A stretch of 56,785 nucleotides of DNA from Rossellomorea aquimaris (GCF_020172085.1 NZ_JAIVAT010000013.1:1-56785), one strand, 5' to 3'; positions 10,949 through 20,400 are shown, numbered from the stretch's first letter. The notes: generated from the letters alone by a model not told the origin. Program-made: numbers and translations.

Positions 10949-11450
10949 ACAAAAGCGCAAGGGCTTTGAAAGAGGCGACAAGCATAAGATGAACATGACT
11001 AAAAGGCGTTTTTTTGCCTTTTGGGCATGTTTAGCTTATGACCTCGAGCCTCTAAGCCCTGGAGCTGGATGAGTACAAAAGCGGAACCGGCTTGGTCAGA
11101 TCCGACAAGCATAAGATGAATGGGCCGGGAAGGCGTTCTTTGCCTTCTTGGACCATTTAGCTTATGACCTCGAGGATCTAGCCGGTGGAGCTGGATGAAT
11201 ACAAAAGCGAAGGCGGTTTGGTCAGACCCGACAAGCATAAGGCGACTTCACCGGAAAGGCGCTTTTGGCCTTTTTGGTGAAGTTGACTTATGACCTCGAG
11301 GGGCTAACCGCCGTAGCTGGATGATACAAAAGCGCAAGGGCTTTGCCTAGAGGCGACAAGCATAAGATGAACATGACTAAAAGGCGTTTTTTGCCTTTTG
11401 GGCATGTTTAGCTTATGACCTCGAGCCTCTAAGCCCTGGAGCTGGATGAG
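10949..11450. repeat. four tandem ~125-bp palindromic repeat units (family 1, units A-D)
   Basis: Units lie at 10949-11074, 11075-11200, 11201-11325 and 11326-11450. Each begins ACAAAAGCG and ends GAGCTGGAT or TAGCTGGAT, and each can fold into one long interrupted hairpin with five helices. Constant parts are GACAAGCATAAG on the left arm and CTTATGACCTCGA on the right; the other helices differ between units yet stay paired. Units A and D are almost identical; B and C differ. The block sits between the ftsH terminator and coaX. No credible protein is encoded; open frames through it have no ribosome binding site. Confidence 0.93.
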
Positions 11451-11494
11451 GACACCCGTTCCACTTCCACAAAACCAACAACCAAACTCTTCCC

Positions 11495-11533
11495 AAAAAT
11501 AAAAAGGATGCACCCACAAGTGGGTGCATCCTT
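11495..11533 (-). terminator. ftsH terminator
   Basis: Perfect 11-bp stem GGATGCACCCA / TGGGTGCATCC followed by TTTTTATTTTT on the minus strand, immediately after the ftsH stop. Confidence 0.95.
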
Positions 11534-11538
11534 CACGA

Positions 11539-13500
11539 TCACGTACGATCAGAATCAGAATCGTCTTCCTTTGAAGCCGTGTCTTCTTCGATCACGTTTT
11601 CTTCATTTTTCTTTTGGATATTCACTTTTACATCACTGTTATCCTGATCGGATTCATATGTGCGTTCAGGCAGTTTACCGTGATCCATTAAATGCTTGAT
11701 TTGTGCGGCATCCAATGTTTCAACATCCAGTAATGTTTTGGCGATGAGTTCAAGCTTGTCGCGGTTCTCAGTAAGAATTCGCTTCGCTCGTTCGTAGCTG
11801 TCTTTGATCATACGCTGCATTTCTAAATCAATTTCGTAAGCAATGGCGTCTGAATAGTTTTGTTCACTATTGATGTCGCGTCCAAGGAATACTTGACCAC
11901 CTTGGGATTGACCGAACTGAAGTGGTCCAAGCTTATCACTCATACCATACTCAGTGACCATCTTACGAGCGATTCCAGTAGCGCGTTGGAAGTCATTGTG
12001 AGCACCAGTGGAAACATCTCCGAAGATGATTTCCTCTGCTACACGACCACCGAGTAAACCAGTGATCTTATCAAGAAGCTCAGGCTTCGTCATAAAGTAA
12101 CGATCTTCTTTTGGAAGCATGACAGCATATCCGCCAGCCTGCCCACGAGGAACGATGGTTACCTTATGTACCATATCCGCTTCATCAAGGACTAATCCGA
12201 TTACGGTGTGACCCGCTTCATGGAATGCCACAATTTTGCGTTCTTTTTCCGAAATGACGCGGCTCTTCTTGGCAGGACCCGCAATGACACGGTCAGTTGC
12301 TTCGTCGATATCGCGCATATCGATTTTCTTCTTATCTTCACGTGCCGCCACAAGGGCTGCTTCGTTCAGTAAGTTTTCTAAATCGGCACCTGAGAAACCT
12401 GGTGTTCTCATGGCAATCGCTTTTAGATCCACTGAATCATCCAGCGGTTTGTTTTTAGAATGTACACGAAGGACAGCTTCACGACCATTTACATCCGGGC
12501 GGTCTACTGTGATTTGACGGTCGAAACGTCCTGGACGCAGTAATGCTGGATCCAGAATGTCAGGTCGGTTCGTTGCAGCGACGATGATGATTCCTTCGTT
12601 CGCTCCGAAACCGTCCATTTCAACGAGTAATTGGTTCAAGGTTTGTTCACGCTCATCGTGACCTCCACCTAATCCTGCTCCACGTTGACGACCGACTGCA
12701 TCAATCTCATCAATGAAGATGATACATGGTGCATTCTTCTTCGCATTTTCAAATAAATCACGTACACGAGATGCACCGACACCGACAAACATTTCAACGA
12801 AGTCGGAACCACTGATGGAGAAGAACGGAACTCCTGCTTCTCCGGCTACTGCTCGTGCAAGTAGGGTTTTACCTGTACCTGGAGGTCCCACTAAAAGGAC
12901 ACCCTTCGGAATGCGGGCACCCACTTCAGAGAATTTGCGTGGATCCTTTAAGAATTCCACTACCTCTACAAGTTCTTGCTTTTCTTCATCGGCTCCCGCT
13001 ACATCTTTAAAGCGGACTTTCTTCTTCTCTTCGCTGTAAAGCTTGGCCTTACTCTTACCGAAGTTCATAACACGGCTGCCGCCGCCTTGAGCTTGGTTAA
13101 GTAAGAAGAAGAACAGAATGAAGATGATGACGAACGGAATGATGGTTGTAAAGAAAGATACCCAGCCGCTTGTTTCTTTGGCCTGCAACACTTCAACATC
13201 AATGCCTTGCTCTGATGCCGCTGTATTGATCTTATCCATCAACTTTCCATCTGTGGTAAGGACATAAGTCAAGAAGTACTCTCCTTCTTTAGCCCCTTCC
13301 ATTTGTCCTTTTACTTCATAAACACCTCTGCCAGGCTGAATTGAAAAAGAAGAAACGTCTCCGTCTTCTAGCTTATTAATAAATGTACTGTACTCGATAT
13401 TTTTGGTTGGCTCGTTGTTGTTGCTGAAATAACTCACCACACCTATGATCACTAAAAAGACTAGTAAATAGAATATGGTGTTTCGAAAGATCCGGTTCAT
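11539..13500 (-). CDS. ftsH: ATP-dependent zinc metalloprotease FtsH
   Basis: A membrane-bound AAA+ protease for membrane and regulatory proteins. The 653-residue product has membrane segments at about 9-25 and 115-135 flanking an extracytoplasmic domain, Walker A GPPGTGKT (205-212), Walker B IIFIDEID (260-267), the second region of homology around [18 protein letters not shown], and the zinc site HEAGH (427-431). The C-terminal tail is acidic and charged. The start has GGAGG seven or eight bases upstream. It follows hpt after a 103-base gap with its own weak promoter candidate and ends in a strong terminator. Confidence 0.98.
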   Translation of the reverse strand: MNRIFRNTIFYLLVFLVIIGVVSYFSNNNEPTKNIEYSTFINKLEDGDVSSFSIQPGRGVYEVKGQMEGAKEGEYFLTYVLTTDGKLMDKINTAASEQGIDVEVLQAKETSGWVSFFTTIIPFVIIFILFFFLLNQAQGGGSRVMNFGKSKAKLYSEEKKKVRFKDVAGADEEKQELVEVVEFLKDPRKFSEVGARIPKGVLLVGPPGTGKTLLARAVAGEAGVPFFSISGSDFVEMFVGVGASRVRDLFENAKKNAPCIIFIDEIDAVGRQRGAGLGGGHDEREQTLNQLLVEMDGFGANEGIIIVAATNRPDILDPALLRPGRFDRQITVDRPDVNGREAVLRVHSKNKPLDDSVDLKAIAMRTPGFSGADLENLLNEAALVAAREDKKKIDMRDIDEATDRVIAGPAKKSRVISEKERKIVAFHEAGHTVIGLVLDEADMVHKVTIVPRGQAGGYAVMLPKEDRYFMTKPELLDKITGLLGGRVAEEIIFGDVSTGAHNDFQRATGIARKMVTEYGMSDKLGPLQFGQSQGGQVFLGRDINSEQNYSDAIAYEIDLEMQRMIKDSYERAKRILTENRDKLELIAKTLLDVETLDAAQIKHLMDHGKLPERTYESDQDNSDVKVNIQKKNEENVIEEDTASKEDDSDSDRT

Positions 13501-13603
13501 CCCTTACCTCCTCCCACGGGTAAACAAACTAAGTAAAATAGTATCATAGAAAATCATGGCATTACAACAAATTGCACTTGCAAGATTCCTCTTTAGAATA
13601 TAC

Positions 13604-14152
13604 TTATTCTCCCGTTGTATACACTCTTGGTTTTAAAACACCGATATACGGCAGATTACGATATCTTTCAGCGTAATCAAGGCCATATCCGACCACGAAC
13701 TCGTCAGGGACAATGAAGCCTACGTAGTCCGCTTTGATGTCTGCTTTACGGCCGCTTGGCTTGTCAAGCAGAGTGACAATGCTGATGGATTTTGCTTTGC
13801 GGTAGCGGAAAAGCTCAACAAGATAGCTTAATGTTAATCCGCTGTCGATGATATCTTCAATGATCAGGATATCCCGACCTTCCACCTTTGTATCTAAATC
13901 TTTCACAATCTTTACTTCTCCTGAAGAGACAGTAGAATTACCGTAGCTGGATACGTCCATGAAATCCATTTCCATATGAGTATCCATACGCTTGCAAAGG
14001 TCAGCCATGAATGGCATTGCACCTTTTAATACCCCAATTGCCAAAGGAAAACGATCTTGGTATTCCTCTGTTAATTGAGCACCCAGTGCCTTGATCTTTT
14101 CTTGAAGTTCTTCTTCTGAAATTAATACTTTCTCAATATCTTGGTTTAACAA
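13604..14152 (-). CDS. hpt: hypoxanthine phosphoribosyltransferase
   Basis: Salvages hypoxanthine, and guanine to a degree, using PRPP. The 182-residue type I phosphoribosyltransferase carries the PRPP motif [17 protein letters not shown] near residue 100, [16 protein letters not shown] and the [20 protein letters not shown]-terminal region. The start is TTG at 14152, ten bases after AGGAGG and three bases beyond the tilS stop. In B. subtilis HprT also interacts with TilS and FtsH genes in regulation of ftsH; only the shared position can be seen here. Confidence 0.96.
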   Translation of the reverse strand: MLNQDIEKVLISEEELQEKIKALGAQLTEEYQDRFPLAIGVLKGAMPFMADLCKRMDTHMEMDFMDVSSYGNSTVSSGEVKIVKDLDTKVEGRDILIIEDIIDSGLTLSYLVELFRYRKAKSISIVTLLDKPSGRKADIKADYVGFIVPDEFVVGYGLDYAERYRNLPYIGVLKPRVYTTGE

Positions 14153-14155
14153 TGT

Positions 14156-15559
14156 TCAACTGCCTCCTAGAAGATGATTGCTTATAAATTGTAGTACTAA
14201 ACGATTCTCTTGCTCTTCTCCCAAATCGTAGATGGACTTCTTCATTCCCGGAACCCAGAGTATATGATCGTCTGCATCGACTACAATTGGCCATCCATCG
14301 CGAAGATGCGTGGGAAGCTTATGGTCGATAAAGAGGGTTTTGAGCTTCTTGGAGCCTTCCATCCCCTTTACTTTCATTCGATCACCGATTCTCCTCGAAC
14401 GCACATATAGCGGAAGGGTTACCTGACTCGGATCAAGATAGATCGTGTCGCCGACCAGGTCTTGAGCAGGCGGGGAAGAATGGAGAAGGAACTGATATCC
14501 GCCTTGAATATCGAGCCTGTCGTTAGCCGGAAGTTCATAACAATATGGAACCTCGGTCAAGGCTAATTCCCCAAAGTGAAAATAGCATGTATGATACGCA
14601 CGCGTTACCTTTAGCCCTTCTGGTAAATCTATGCTGGCATTCGGCGTTTTTCCTTTTAAAATACCCAATACATCGTAAATATGTATAGACGATAAGGAAG
14701 ATGGTCTTCGTTTGTAAAGATAGTTTAATATTAGATTAATCCCTCTCCTTTGTAAAGGCTGAGCCATTGCGAGAAAACCATCGATATGTAAAGACGAGTA
14801 AACACCGGTGTTATTCCATACTTTATTCAACTTTTTCTTCGTTAATTCCTCTAAATATGCCTCATCTTCTGCCAATTCTTCACTGAATCGCTGGAATTGA
14901 AGATGCACATGGGGGTTTTCTTGTTTTAAGAATGGAAGTACCCGATTTCGAAACCGGTTCCTCGTATAATCTTCCTTCTGATTGCTTGGATCTCTTCTCG
15001 GGTTCAGGTCATGTCTTTCACAATAGTTCTCGATGTCCATCTTGGTCACAGAGAGGAACGGTCGGATGATTTCACCGTCAGCAAATGAACGCTTTAATGG
15101 AATTCCGGACCTGGATGCACCTGACGCACCCCTTGTCATTTTCATCATGATAGTTTCAACCTGATCATCGCCATGGTGACCGAGAGCAAGCTTAGAAGCA
15201 GACAGCTCTTTCATGATCCCCTTTAAGAATTCATAACGGATCTGACGTGCTGTGTCTTGCGTGCTTCCTTTTGTACGCTCGATTTCCAGTGCGACATCCA
15301 CTCTTTCTCCATAAAAAGGGATGTTCCGGTGATGGCAGAACTCCTGAACGAATAGAAGCTCCTGATAGGACTCATCCCCTCTGAACATATGATCAAGATG
15401 AGCCGCAGCCACCTCTACTCCAAATTCAGCTTTATTCGAGTCAAGAAAATGGAGAAGCGCTAAGGAATCGGGACCACCTGACACTGCCACAACAATGCGG
15501 TCTCCCTTTAGAATGAGCTGATGATCTTGAATGAATCGTTTAGTCGTTTGCTCTAACAT
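14156..15559 (-). CDS. tilS: tRNA(Ile)-lysidine synthase
   Basis: Converts cytidine-34 of the CAU anticodon of tRNA-Ile to lysidine so that AUA is read as isoleucine. The 467-residue product has the N-type ATP pyrophosphatase PP-loop SGGPDSLALLH at residues 28-38, the HLDHMFRGDES segment, GHHGDDQVETI, and a C-terminal TilS domain (LYVRSRRIGDRMKVKGMEG). The ATG follows AGAGG by six bases. It is coupled to hpt downstream and lies after yabT, as in B. subtilis. Confidence 0.97.
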   Translation of the reverse strand: MLEQTTKRFIQDHQLILKGDRIVVAVSGGPDSLALLHFLDSNKAEFGVEVAAAHLDHMFRGDESYQELLFVQEFCHHRNIPFYGERVDVALEIERTKGSTQDTARQIRYEFLKGIMKELSASKLALGHHGDDQVETIMMKMTRGASGASRSGIPLKRSFADGEIIRPFLSVTKMDIENYCERHDLNPRRDPSNQKEDYTRNRFRNRVLPFLKQENPHVHLQFQRFSEELAEDEAYLEELTKKKLNKVWNNTGVYSSLHIDGFLAMAQPLQRRGINLILNYLYKRRPSSLSSIHIYDVLGILKGKTPNASIDLPEGLKVTRAYHTCYFHFGELALTEVPYCYELPANDRLDIQGGYQFLLHSSPPAQDLVGDTIYLDPSQVTLPLYVRSRRIGDRMKVKGMEGSKKLKTLFIDHKLPTHLRDGWPIVVDADDHILWVPGMKKSIYDLGEEQENRLVLQFISNHLLGGS

Positions 15560-15626
15560 TGTCTTCCTCTTCCTAAAACCATTTTCCTCATTGTATCAAT
15601 TTCTCAGGCTTCCTTACACTATTACG

Positions 15627-16634
15627 CTACATCAATTCTCCATAAATATACAAAACGTACAGAAGCGATACGATGATCACGACAAGCAAAGTCTCCAGGA
15701 AATGACTGGATTTTTTATTCCGCTGGTTCTGATATCTGCTTGTGTGGGGAGAAGTTGTCTTTGAAGGAGAGCTTCTCGGGACTGACCGTTGTACTTTCGG
15801 TTTCGGCTGTTGTACCGAATGAGAACGTGATAGTCCATGTAAGAGGCTCTCTCTCATTTCACTTGCTGACTGGTATTTCCCCTCCAGGGCATCCTCTATC
15901 GTTCCCGCAAACCTTTTTAATTGATCCTTGGAGTCAATGGCCTGCTTTAGTTGTTTCATATTCCCGTCTGAAGATTTGGTGAAACGTGTTGGGTAAGCAA
16001 GATTGATAAGGATCATTCCTACAGAGAAAAGATCATAGGAGGGTTCCGCCCTTCTCGATCCCCCTATCCAATATCCTCTATCAAAAAACTCCGTAAACTC
16101 CTTAATGGCACGGCCATTGATAGTGGTGCCCCCAACATCGATGCAGCGTATCCGGTAAGGAGGACCCGTCACAATCAAGTTTTCCGGCTTTAGATCCCCG
16201 AACACCCATCCTTCTTTATGAATACGTTCCAGGTCTGAGAGGAGCTGGGCAATGAGTACACCTGTCCAGGAAAACCCTTTGGACTGCACAAATGACAACA
16301 GGTCTGTTCCCTGTATATATTCCATGACATAAAAATGGATTTTCTGACCCCTGACCTCCCAATCATCCACATCAAGAAGCTTTGGCCCAAGGGGGGAGCC
16401 TTGGACCTTGGAGAAAGATTTTAATACATTGACCTCTGATGTGATCGACATATTGCTGTCACTCATTTTCAATGCCTGATACCCAGATGATCCCTGCACG
16501 AGATATACCATGCCATTGGCACCGTACCCTAATTCTTTTACGACAGTGTATATATTCTTATACCACTTTCCTCTAATAACCGTTCCAGGGGGAAAACTAA
16601 ATGGTTTCTTCGAAGTATTGTTCATCATCGCCAC
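15627..16634 (-). CDS. yabT: Hanks-type serine/threonine protein kinase with C-terminal membrane anchor (YabT-like)
   Basis: A 335-residue kinase: glycine-rich loop LGYGANGMVYLV near residue 36, catalytic lysine in ALKMSD, catalytic loop WVFGDLKPENLI, metal-binding DVGG in place of DFG, and a C-terminal membrane helix (about residues 315-332, FLETLLVVIIVSLLYVLY) with no outer sensor domain. The catalytic Asp is kept but the His-Arg before it is Phe-Gly, making it a non-RD kinase. In B. subtilis YabT is a DNA-activated kinase acting on RecA during spore development. GTG at 16634 has AAGGGG about 11 bases upstream; ATG at 16628 is an alternative. It overlaps yabS by 38 bases. Confidence 0.9.
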   Translation of the reverse strand: MAMMNNTSKKPFSFPPGTVIRGKWYKNIYTVVKELGYGANGMVYLVQGSSGYQALKMSDSNMSITSEVNVLKSFSKVQGSPLGPKLLDVDDWEVRGQKIHFYVMEYIQGTDLLSFVQSKGFSWTGVLIAQLLSDLERIHKEGWVFGDLKPENLIVTGPPYRIRCIDVGGTTINGRAIKEFTEFFDRGYWIGGSRRAEPSYDLFSVGMILINLAYPTRFTKSSDGNMKQLKQAIDSKDQLKRFAGTIEDALEGKYQSASEMRESLLHGLSRSHSVQQPKPKVQRSVPRSSPSKTTSPHTSRYQNQRNKKSSHFLETLLVVIIVSLLYVLYIYGELM

Positions 16635-17337
16635 GAGAGAGCAATCCCCTTAATGAACGTTTTTTCTTAAAGTGTGTAATGGCCTCTGAGATGGCCGGCC
16701 CTGTTGGAGTGATCCCGCCTGGAGACAGTTTAGAGAAAATACTCGTTAACGTTTCAAGCTTCGGTGTCCAATCCAGCAATTTTTCGACATCTTGTCTTTT
16801 CCCGGGAAATACAAAGACAGAAAATTTATTATCCCCCATCCTGGCATTCAAGCTTAATGATAGGTCCAATAAGGCTTCCTTGACTGTCGGAAGCTTGTGT
16901 TTCATACTTGCAGACGTATCGACAAGAATCAACACTTCCATATCAACGGATTCACCCAGTTCATCCACAACTTCCATGACCTCTCCACGCTGCTCGGGTG
17001 GGAGCTCCTCCATGGATGCGGATTTTCCGAGGATTTGTTTTAACTCCTTATTTACAACCCCCTGCAATGTTTGTGTCATCGCCTTACGCGTAACCATCTG
17101 TACGGTTTGAGAAAGTGTTTCCGCATATACAATCTGGCTCACTCCACCCCCCGATAGAGCAATCCCTTCAATTTCCTGCATTCCATTGTCATCTATAACA
17201 TCATTGTCCATTACGCCGATCACATTGACCGAAATTCCCTGCTCCTTGGCAAGGGCTGCCATCGCAATCGGGTCTTCTCCTTGATTCGAGCAACCATCCG
17301 TAATTAAAAGAATTTGACGAAGTGTACCTGGCTTCAT
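16597..17337 (-). CDS. yabS: von Willebrand factor type A domain protein (YabS-like)
   Basis: A 246-residue cytoplasmic protein with two VWA-like halves. The N-terminal part begins LLITDGCSNQGEDP. The second carries a metal-ion-dependent adhesion signature LVDTSASMKHK near residue 137, then the conserved TPTGPAISEA. Function is unknown; in B. subtilis it lies between spoIIE and yabT and is linked to sporulation by position. It overlaps the yabT start. The ATG has GGAGG about ten bases upstream. A TATAAT at 17392-17397 upstream may be a -10 element, but no matching -35 is clear. Confidence 0.88.
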   Translation of the reverse strand: MKPGTLRQILLITDGCSNQGEDPIAMAALAKEQGISVNVIGVMDNDVIDDNGMQEIEGIALSGGGVSQIVYAETLSQTVQMVTRKAMTQTLQGVVNKELKQILGKSASMEELPPEQRGEVMEVVDELGESVDMEVLILVDTSASMKHKLPTVKEALLDLSLSLNARMGDNKFSVFVFPGKRQDVEKLLDWTPKLETLTSIFSKLSPGGITPTGPAISEAITHFKKKRSLRGLLSRGDDEQYFEETI

Positions 17338-17432
17338 CAGACTCCCCTCCTCATTCTAAAGTTGATATCATCTTCGCCGAATAAGGAGGGAATTATACTC
17401 TAGTTAACTATTTTTATAGGATATTCTCTACC

Positions 17433-19919
17433 CTAGGAAATTTTATCTTTTGCTTTTGCTTTGTGCATTGGGATGGAAGACCATTTCGGTATATTATGTT
17501 TAATTTTCGAGACTACGATGGTCATATCATCCTCTATGAGACCGGAACTCGACCGGATAACCTCCTCCATTAAAATATCCGCTACTTCCTGTGGATCCTC
17601 GGTTTCGAGTTCTTTAATTTTCCTCTTCATCCACAGATCATAATTCTCTACATGTTTGGGTCCCTCGAAGGCACCATCACTCATCATGATGAGAAGATCT
17701 CCTGCTTTCAACTGTTCTGACACGACATCGACATCAAAGTCCTGCTGAAGCATCCCCATCGGTAAATTGCTGGCTTCCACCTTGAGGATTTTATCCCCCC
17801 TCTTGATGAAGCTTGGGGTCGATCCGATTTTCAAGAACCTAGAAGAAGCGTTCTGCAGGTCGATCATAGCAAGATCTAATGTGGAGAAAATTTCATCATT
17901 CGTCCTGAGGGACAGGATCGAGTTGATCGACTTGATCGCAACCTGTTCTTCAATACCCGATTCCAGTATTTTCTTTAACAGTCTCAGTGTCTCATTGCTT
18001 TCATAATGAGCTCGTTCACCATTCCCCATCCCGTCACTGATGGCAACGGCATATTTCCCCCTTCCTAATTCAATCATGGAATAACTGTCTCCTGAAACCA
18101 AACCTCCTCCTTTTGCCGCATGGGATGCTCCTGTATCGACTACGAATTTTTTAGCAGATTGAAAGGTGACATGACATTGACCATTTGGAAATTGGGCGCA
18201 CTCCTCCTTTTGTACAACGATGTTTTCACCTAAGATATCCGACAGCATCGGTGCAATAAGCTTTTCCCCCTGTCCATGTCCACCGCAATATGGCATGGTG
18301 ATATCGATATCCACATTTCCTTGCTCCAGATTATAGATTTCAATGTTTTCAATCTCGATTCCGAACTCTCCGATACTCGAGAGGATTTGCTCTTCCTGAA
18401 GATGATGATTCTCCCTTTCCCTTTGGATTTCTTTCGCAAAATTCCCCATTACTTCTGATACCCCAAGCAACTGATCAGCCACCAGCTTCCTGCTTTCCTG
18501 AACCTGTTTCTTCAATTTCAGATTGGCTTGATAGAAAGTAAGCTCCTGATAAATCGTATCCTTCAACTTCTTCTCCCTCGTACAATGCTTTTCCACTTCC
18601 CTTGCCAGTTTCGGAGAAAGCGGGACCCTGCCCTGGTCGTATTCAGTCATCACATCTTTCATGAGATTATAGGTTTTATCAAAATTCCGTGCCCAACACT
18701 GGTCTTTCTTAAAGCATGTTTGACATGTCTTCTCCGTGACATTGCTTAAGAAGTAGTCAAACTCTTTATCTTCCTCCTCTTCAAACCGTTCTTCTATTTG
18801 TTGAAAGCTGTTCGATAATGCCTGGAACACCGACGAAAACTGTGTGACCCGATGAGCGGTCACATCCCTGACCCGTCGCATGTATCCTTGTTGATCCTGC
18901 TGATATTCAGCCGTACCGGGTATATGCCTTGCAATTTTAGACGTCAAGCTTTGCGGAGTTAAAAAGAGGAGTAGTATCGCTACTCCCGATTCATAAAGTG
19001 TTTTTGTAAGGACCGTATCCGTATCTCCGTACATTCCCATTAATAGCGTAGCGATTAACAAACCGATTGCCGCTCCAAATTTCTTCCCTTCTTTCATAAG
19101 ACCGCCCAGAAGACCGGAAAAAGCAAGCAAGCTCATTTGATAAAAGCTTGAAACATTGGCTAAGCTGAAGACAAGACCGGTTACCACCCCTACAGTCGAG
19201 CCCACTGTGGCTCCGGCGATAAAGGAGAATAGAAGGACCAGATATCTTGATAGAACATGTTCTACAGACAGATTGTACAAAGACCAGCCGATCGTTCCTG
19301 TCATGATGGAGGCCAATAGAATGATCAAACTGACCACTTCTTCGGTTTTCAGCGATTTTCTTCTACGCTGAACCGTAACGAGAGGTACACTCTGGATAAA
19401 GATATAGGTTAAGAGAAACGCAAGACTCGCTTCTATCAGCGCCATCACTCCGTTGTAAATCGTCAAGGCTTGTCCCTGTTGAATGTAATCGAAGCCAAGT
19501 TTAGCAGCCATGACGGTAAAGAAGACATAGAAGGCAACAGCCCTCACATTATTCTTATGATATTTCTGAGATAACCGAAAAGCTAATAGGAATATTATTG
19601 CACTGCCAAACGTATAACTGATACTAGGAATCGATAAAGTAAGAGCACCTGCGAGCAATCCAATGAGGGCAATCGGTGACTTCTCTCTTCTGATAATATA
19701 AACCGAGGCAAAGAACGGCAGGGCAAATGGCGACAAATGTGAAAGGATCAAGGCTCTCCCGAGTAAAAATCCAATCACGAATAAGGCAATCCCCTTTTCT
19801 ACAAATAACCACTCAAGCTTTGAATAAACGGACCGGATCCCCTTGGACAGTTCCACCCTCGTGTGTTCGATATCCACGTTCTGGACAGGTTCGATGATCG
19901 ACTGATCGACTTTCCCCAT
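17433..19919 (-). CDS. spoIIE: stage II sporulation protein E (PP2C phosphatase)
   Basis: Membrane phosphatase that dephosphorylates SpoIIAA to free sigma-F in the forespore and acts at the asymmetric septum with FtsZ. The 828-residue product has an N-terminal block of about ten membrane segments to roughly residue 330, a central FtsZ-interaction/oligomerisation region with CQTC and KKDQCW cysteines, and a C-terminal PP2C domain (GGGLVSGDSYSM, ISDGMGNGERA, MMSDGAFEGPKHV). An ATG at 19937 overlaps the GGGGAG sequence, so the ATG at 19919, ten bases beyond it, is chosen; this also matches the B. subtilis length. The promoter is of the Spo0A-activated type. Confidence 0.97.
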   Translation of the reverse strand: MGKVDQSIIEPVQNVDIEHTRVELSKGIRSVYSKLEWLFVEKGIALFVIGFLLGRALILSHLSPFALPFFASVYIIRREKSPIALIGLLAGALTLSIPSISYTFGSAIIFLLAFRLSQKYHKNNVRAVAFYVFFTVMAAKLGFDYIQQGQALTIYNGVMALIEASLAFLLTYIFIQSVPLVTVQRRRKSLKTEEVVSLIILLASIMTGTIGWSLYNLSVEHVLSRYLVLLFSFIAGATVGSTVGVVTGLVFSLANVSSFYQMSLLAFSGLLGGLMKEGKKFGAAIGLLIATLLMGMYGDTDTVLTKTLYESGVAILLLFLTPQSLTSKIARHIPGTAEYQQDQQGYMRRVRDVTAHRVTQFSSVFQALSNSFQQIEERFEEEEDKEFDYFLSNVTEKTCQTCFKKDQCWARNFDKTYNLMKDVMTEYDQGRVPLSPKLAREVEKHCTREKKLKDTIYQELTFYQANLKLKKQVQESRKLVADQLLGVSEVMGNFAKEIQRERENHHLQEEQILSSIGEFGIEIENIEIYNLEQGNVDIDITMPYCGGHGQGEKLIAPMLSDILGENIVVQKEECAQFPNGQCHVTFQSAKKFVVDTGASHAAKGGGLVSGDSYSMIELGRGKYAVAISDGMGNGERAHYESNETLRLLKKILESGIEEQVAIKSINSILSLRTNDEIFSTLDLAMIDLQNASSRFLKIGSTPSFIKRGDKILKVEASNLPMGMLQQDFDVDVVSEQLKAGDLLIMMSDGAFEGPKHVENYDLWMKRKIKELETEDPQEVADILMEEVIRSSSGLIEDDMTIVVSKIKHNIPKWSSIPMHKAKAKDKIS

Positions 19920-19949
19920 GTATGAAACACTCCCCATTTCTTTTTTTTT

Positions 19950-19982
19950 AGTATAAATGGTACGAGCTTAAAACTTTGTCAA
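19950..19982 (-). promoter_or_regulatory. spoIIE promoter, sigma-A hexamers with 21-bp spacing
   Basis: Minus strand TTGACA (19977-19982), a 21-bp spacer, and TATACT (19950-19955). Consensus hexamers at this abnormal spacing are the hallmark of Spo0A-activated spoIIE and spoIIG promoters. A CGTCGAA heptamer (20009-20015, one mismatch to the 0A box TGTCGAA) lies upstream. Confidence 0.88.
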
Positions 19983-20146
19983 AATGAGGGAATGTATACC
20001 AAGAATGTTTCGACGACTTTCTATCGTTTACGTTAAAATATTCTGAATATTCATTTTGTAGAATGTATGGATTTCCTGTTTTTTCTATTCTAATGCTTGT
20101 GACATCAGACTTAAGGGAATTTTGACAAAATCTTTACGGTCGTATA

Positions 20147-20175
20147 TTGACAAGATAATTCTTTCTAGGTATCAT
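20147..20175 (+). promoter_or_regulatory. tRNA operon promoter
   Basis: TTGACA (20147-20152), 17-bp spacer, TATCAT (20170-20175), about 25 bases before tRNA-Met. A second TTGACA at 20122-20127 with a 17-bp spacer to TATTGA may be an overlapping promoter. It diverges from spoIIE. Confidence 0.8.
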
Positions 20176-20207
20176 AGATTTTGTGCCAAAAAGGCGCATA
20201 TCCATAT

Positions 20208-20284
20208 GGCGGTGTAGCTCAGCTGGCTAGAGCGTACGGTTCATACCCGTGAGGTCGGGGGTTCGATCCCCTCCGCCGCTACCA
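20208..20284 (+). tRNA. tRNA-Met (CAT), elongator type
   Basis: Cloverleaf from GGCGGTG to the encoded CCA, 77 bases. The anticodon loop TTCATAC gives CAT. The anticodon stem lacks the three consecutive G-C pairs of initiator tRNA, so it is read as elongator Met; a tRNA-Ile precursor modified by TilS also has CAT but a different body. Confidence 0.95.
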
Positions 20285-20293
20285 TATTGTCCT

Positions 20294-20365
20294 GGCCCGT
20301 TGGTCAAGCGGTTAAGACACCGCCCTTTCACGGCGGTAACACGGGTTCGAATCCCGTACGGGTCA
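20294..20365 (+). tRNA. tRNA-Glu (TTC)
   Basis: 72-base cloverleaf from GGCCCGTTGG to CGGGTCA with anticodon TTC in CCTTTCACG. CCA is not encoded and must be added. It follows tRNA-Met by nine bases and shares its promoter, the same pair found beside spoIIE in B. subtilis. Confidence 0.96.
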
Positions 20366-20368
20366 TAG

Positions 20369-20400
20369 AAAAAAAGACTATCTTTGGATAGTCTTTTTTG
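20369..20400. terminator. bidirectional terminator between tRNA-Glu and the dinB-type gene
   Basis: AAAAAAGACTATC / GATAGTCTTTTTT with a TTTG loop. It has T runs on both strands and separates two convergent units. Confidence 0.93.

Noticed and set aside
10949..11450. CRISPR array or insertion sequence as explanation of the repeats
   Set aside because: Units are head-to-tail with no unique spacers of constant length, there are no cas genes, and no transposase is encoded.
10999..11519. Open frames on the minus strand through the repeat block between ftsH and coaX
   Set aside because: They translate palindromic repeat units, have no ribosome binding site, and repeat the same peptide segments wherever the element occurs.
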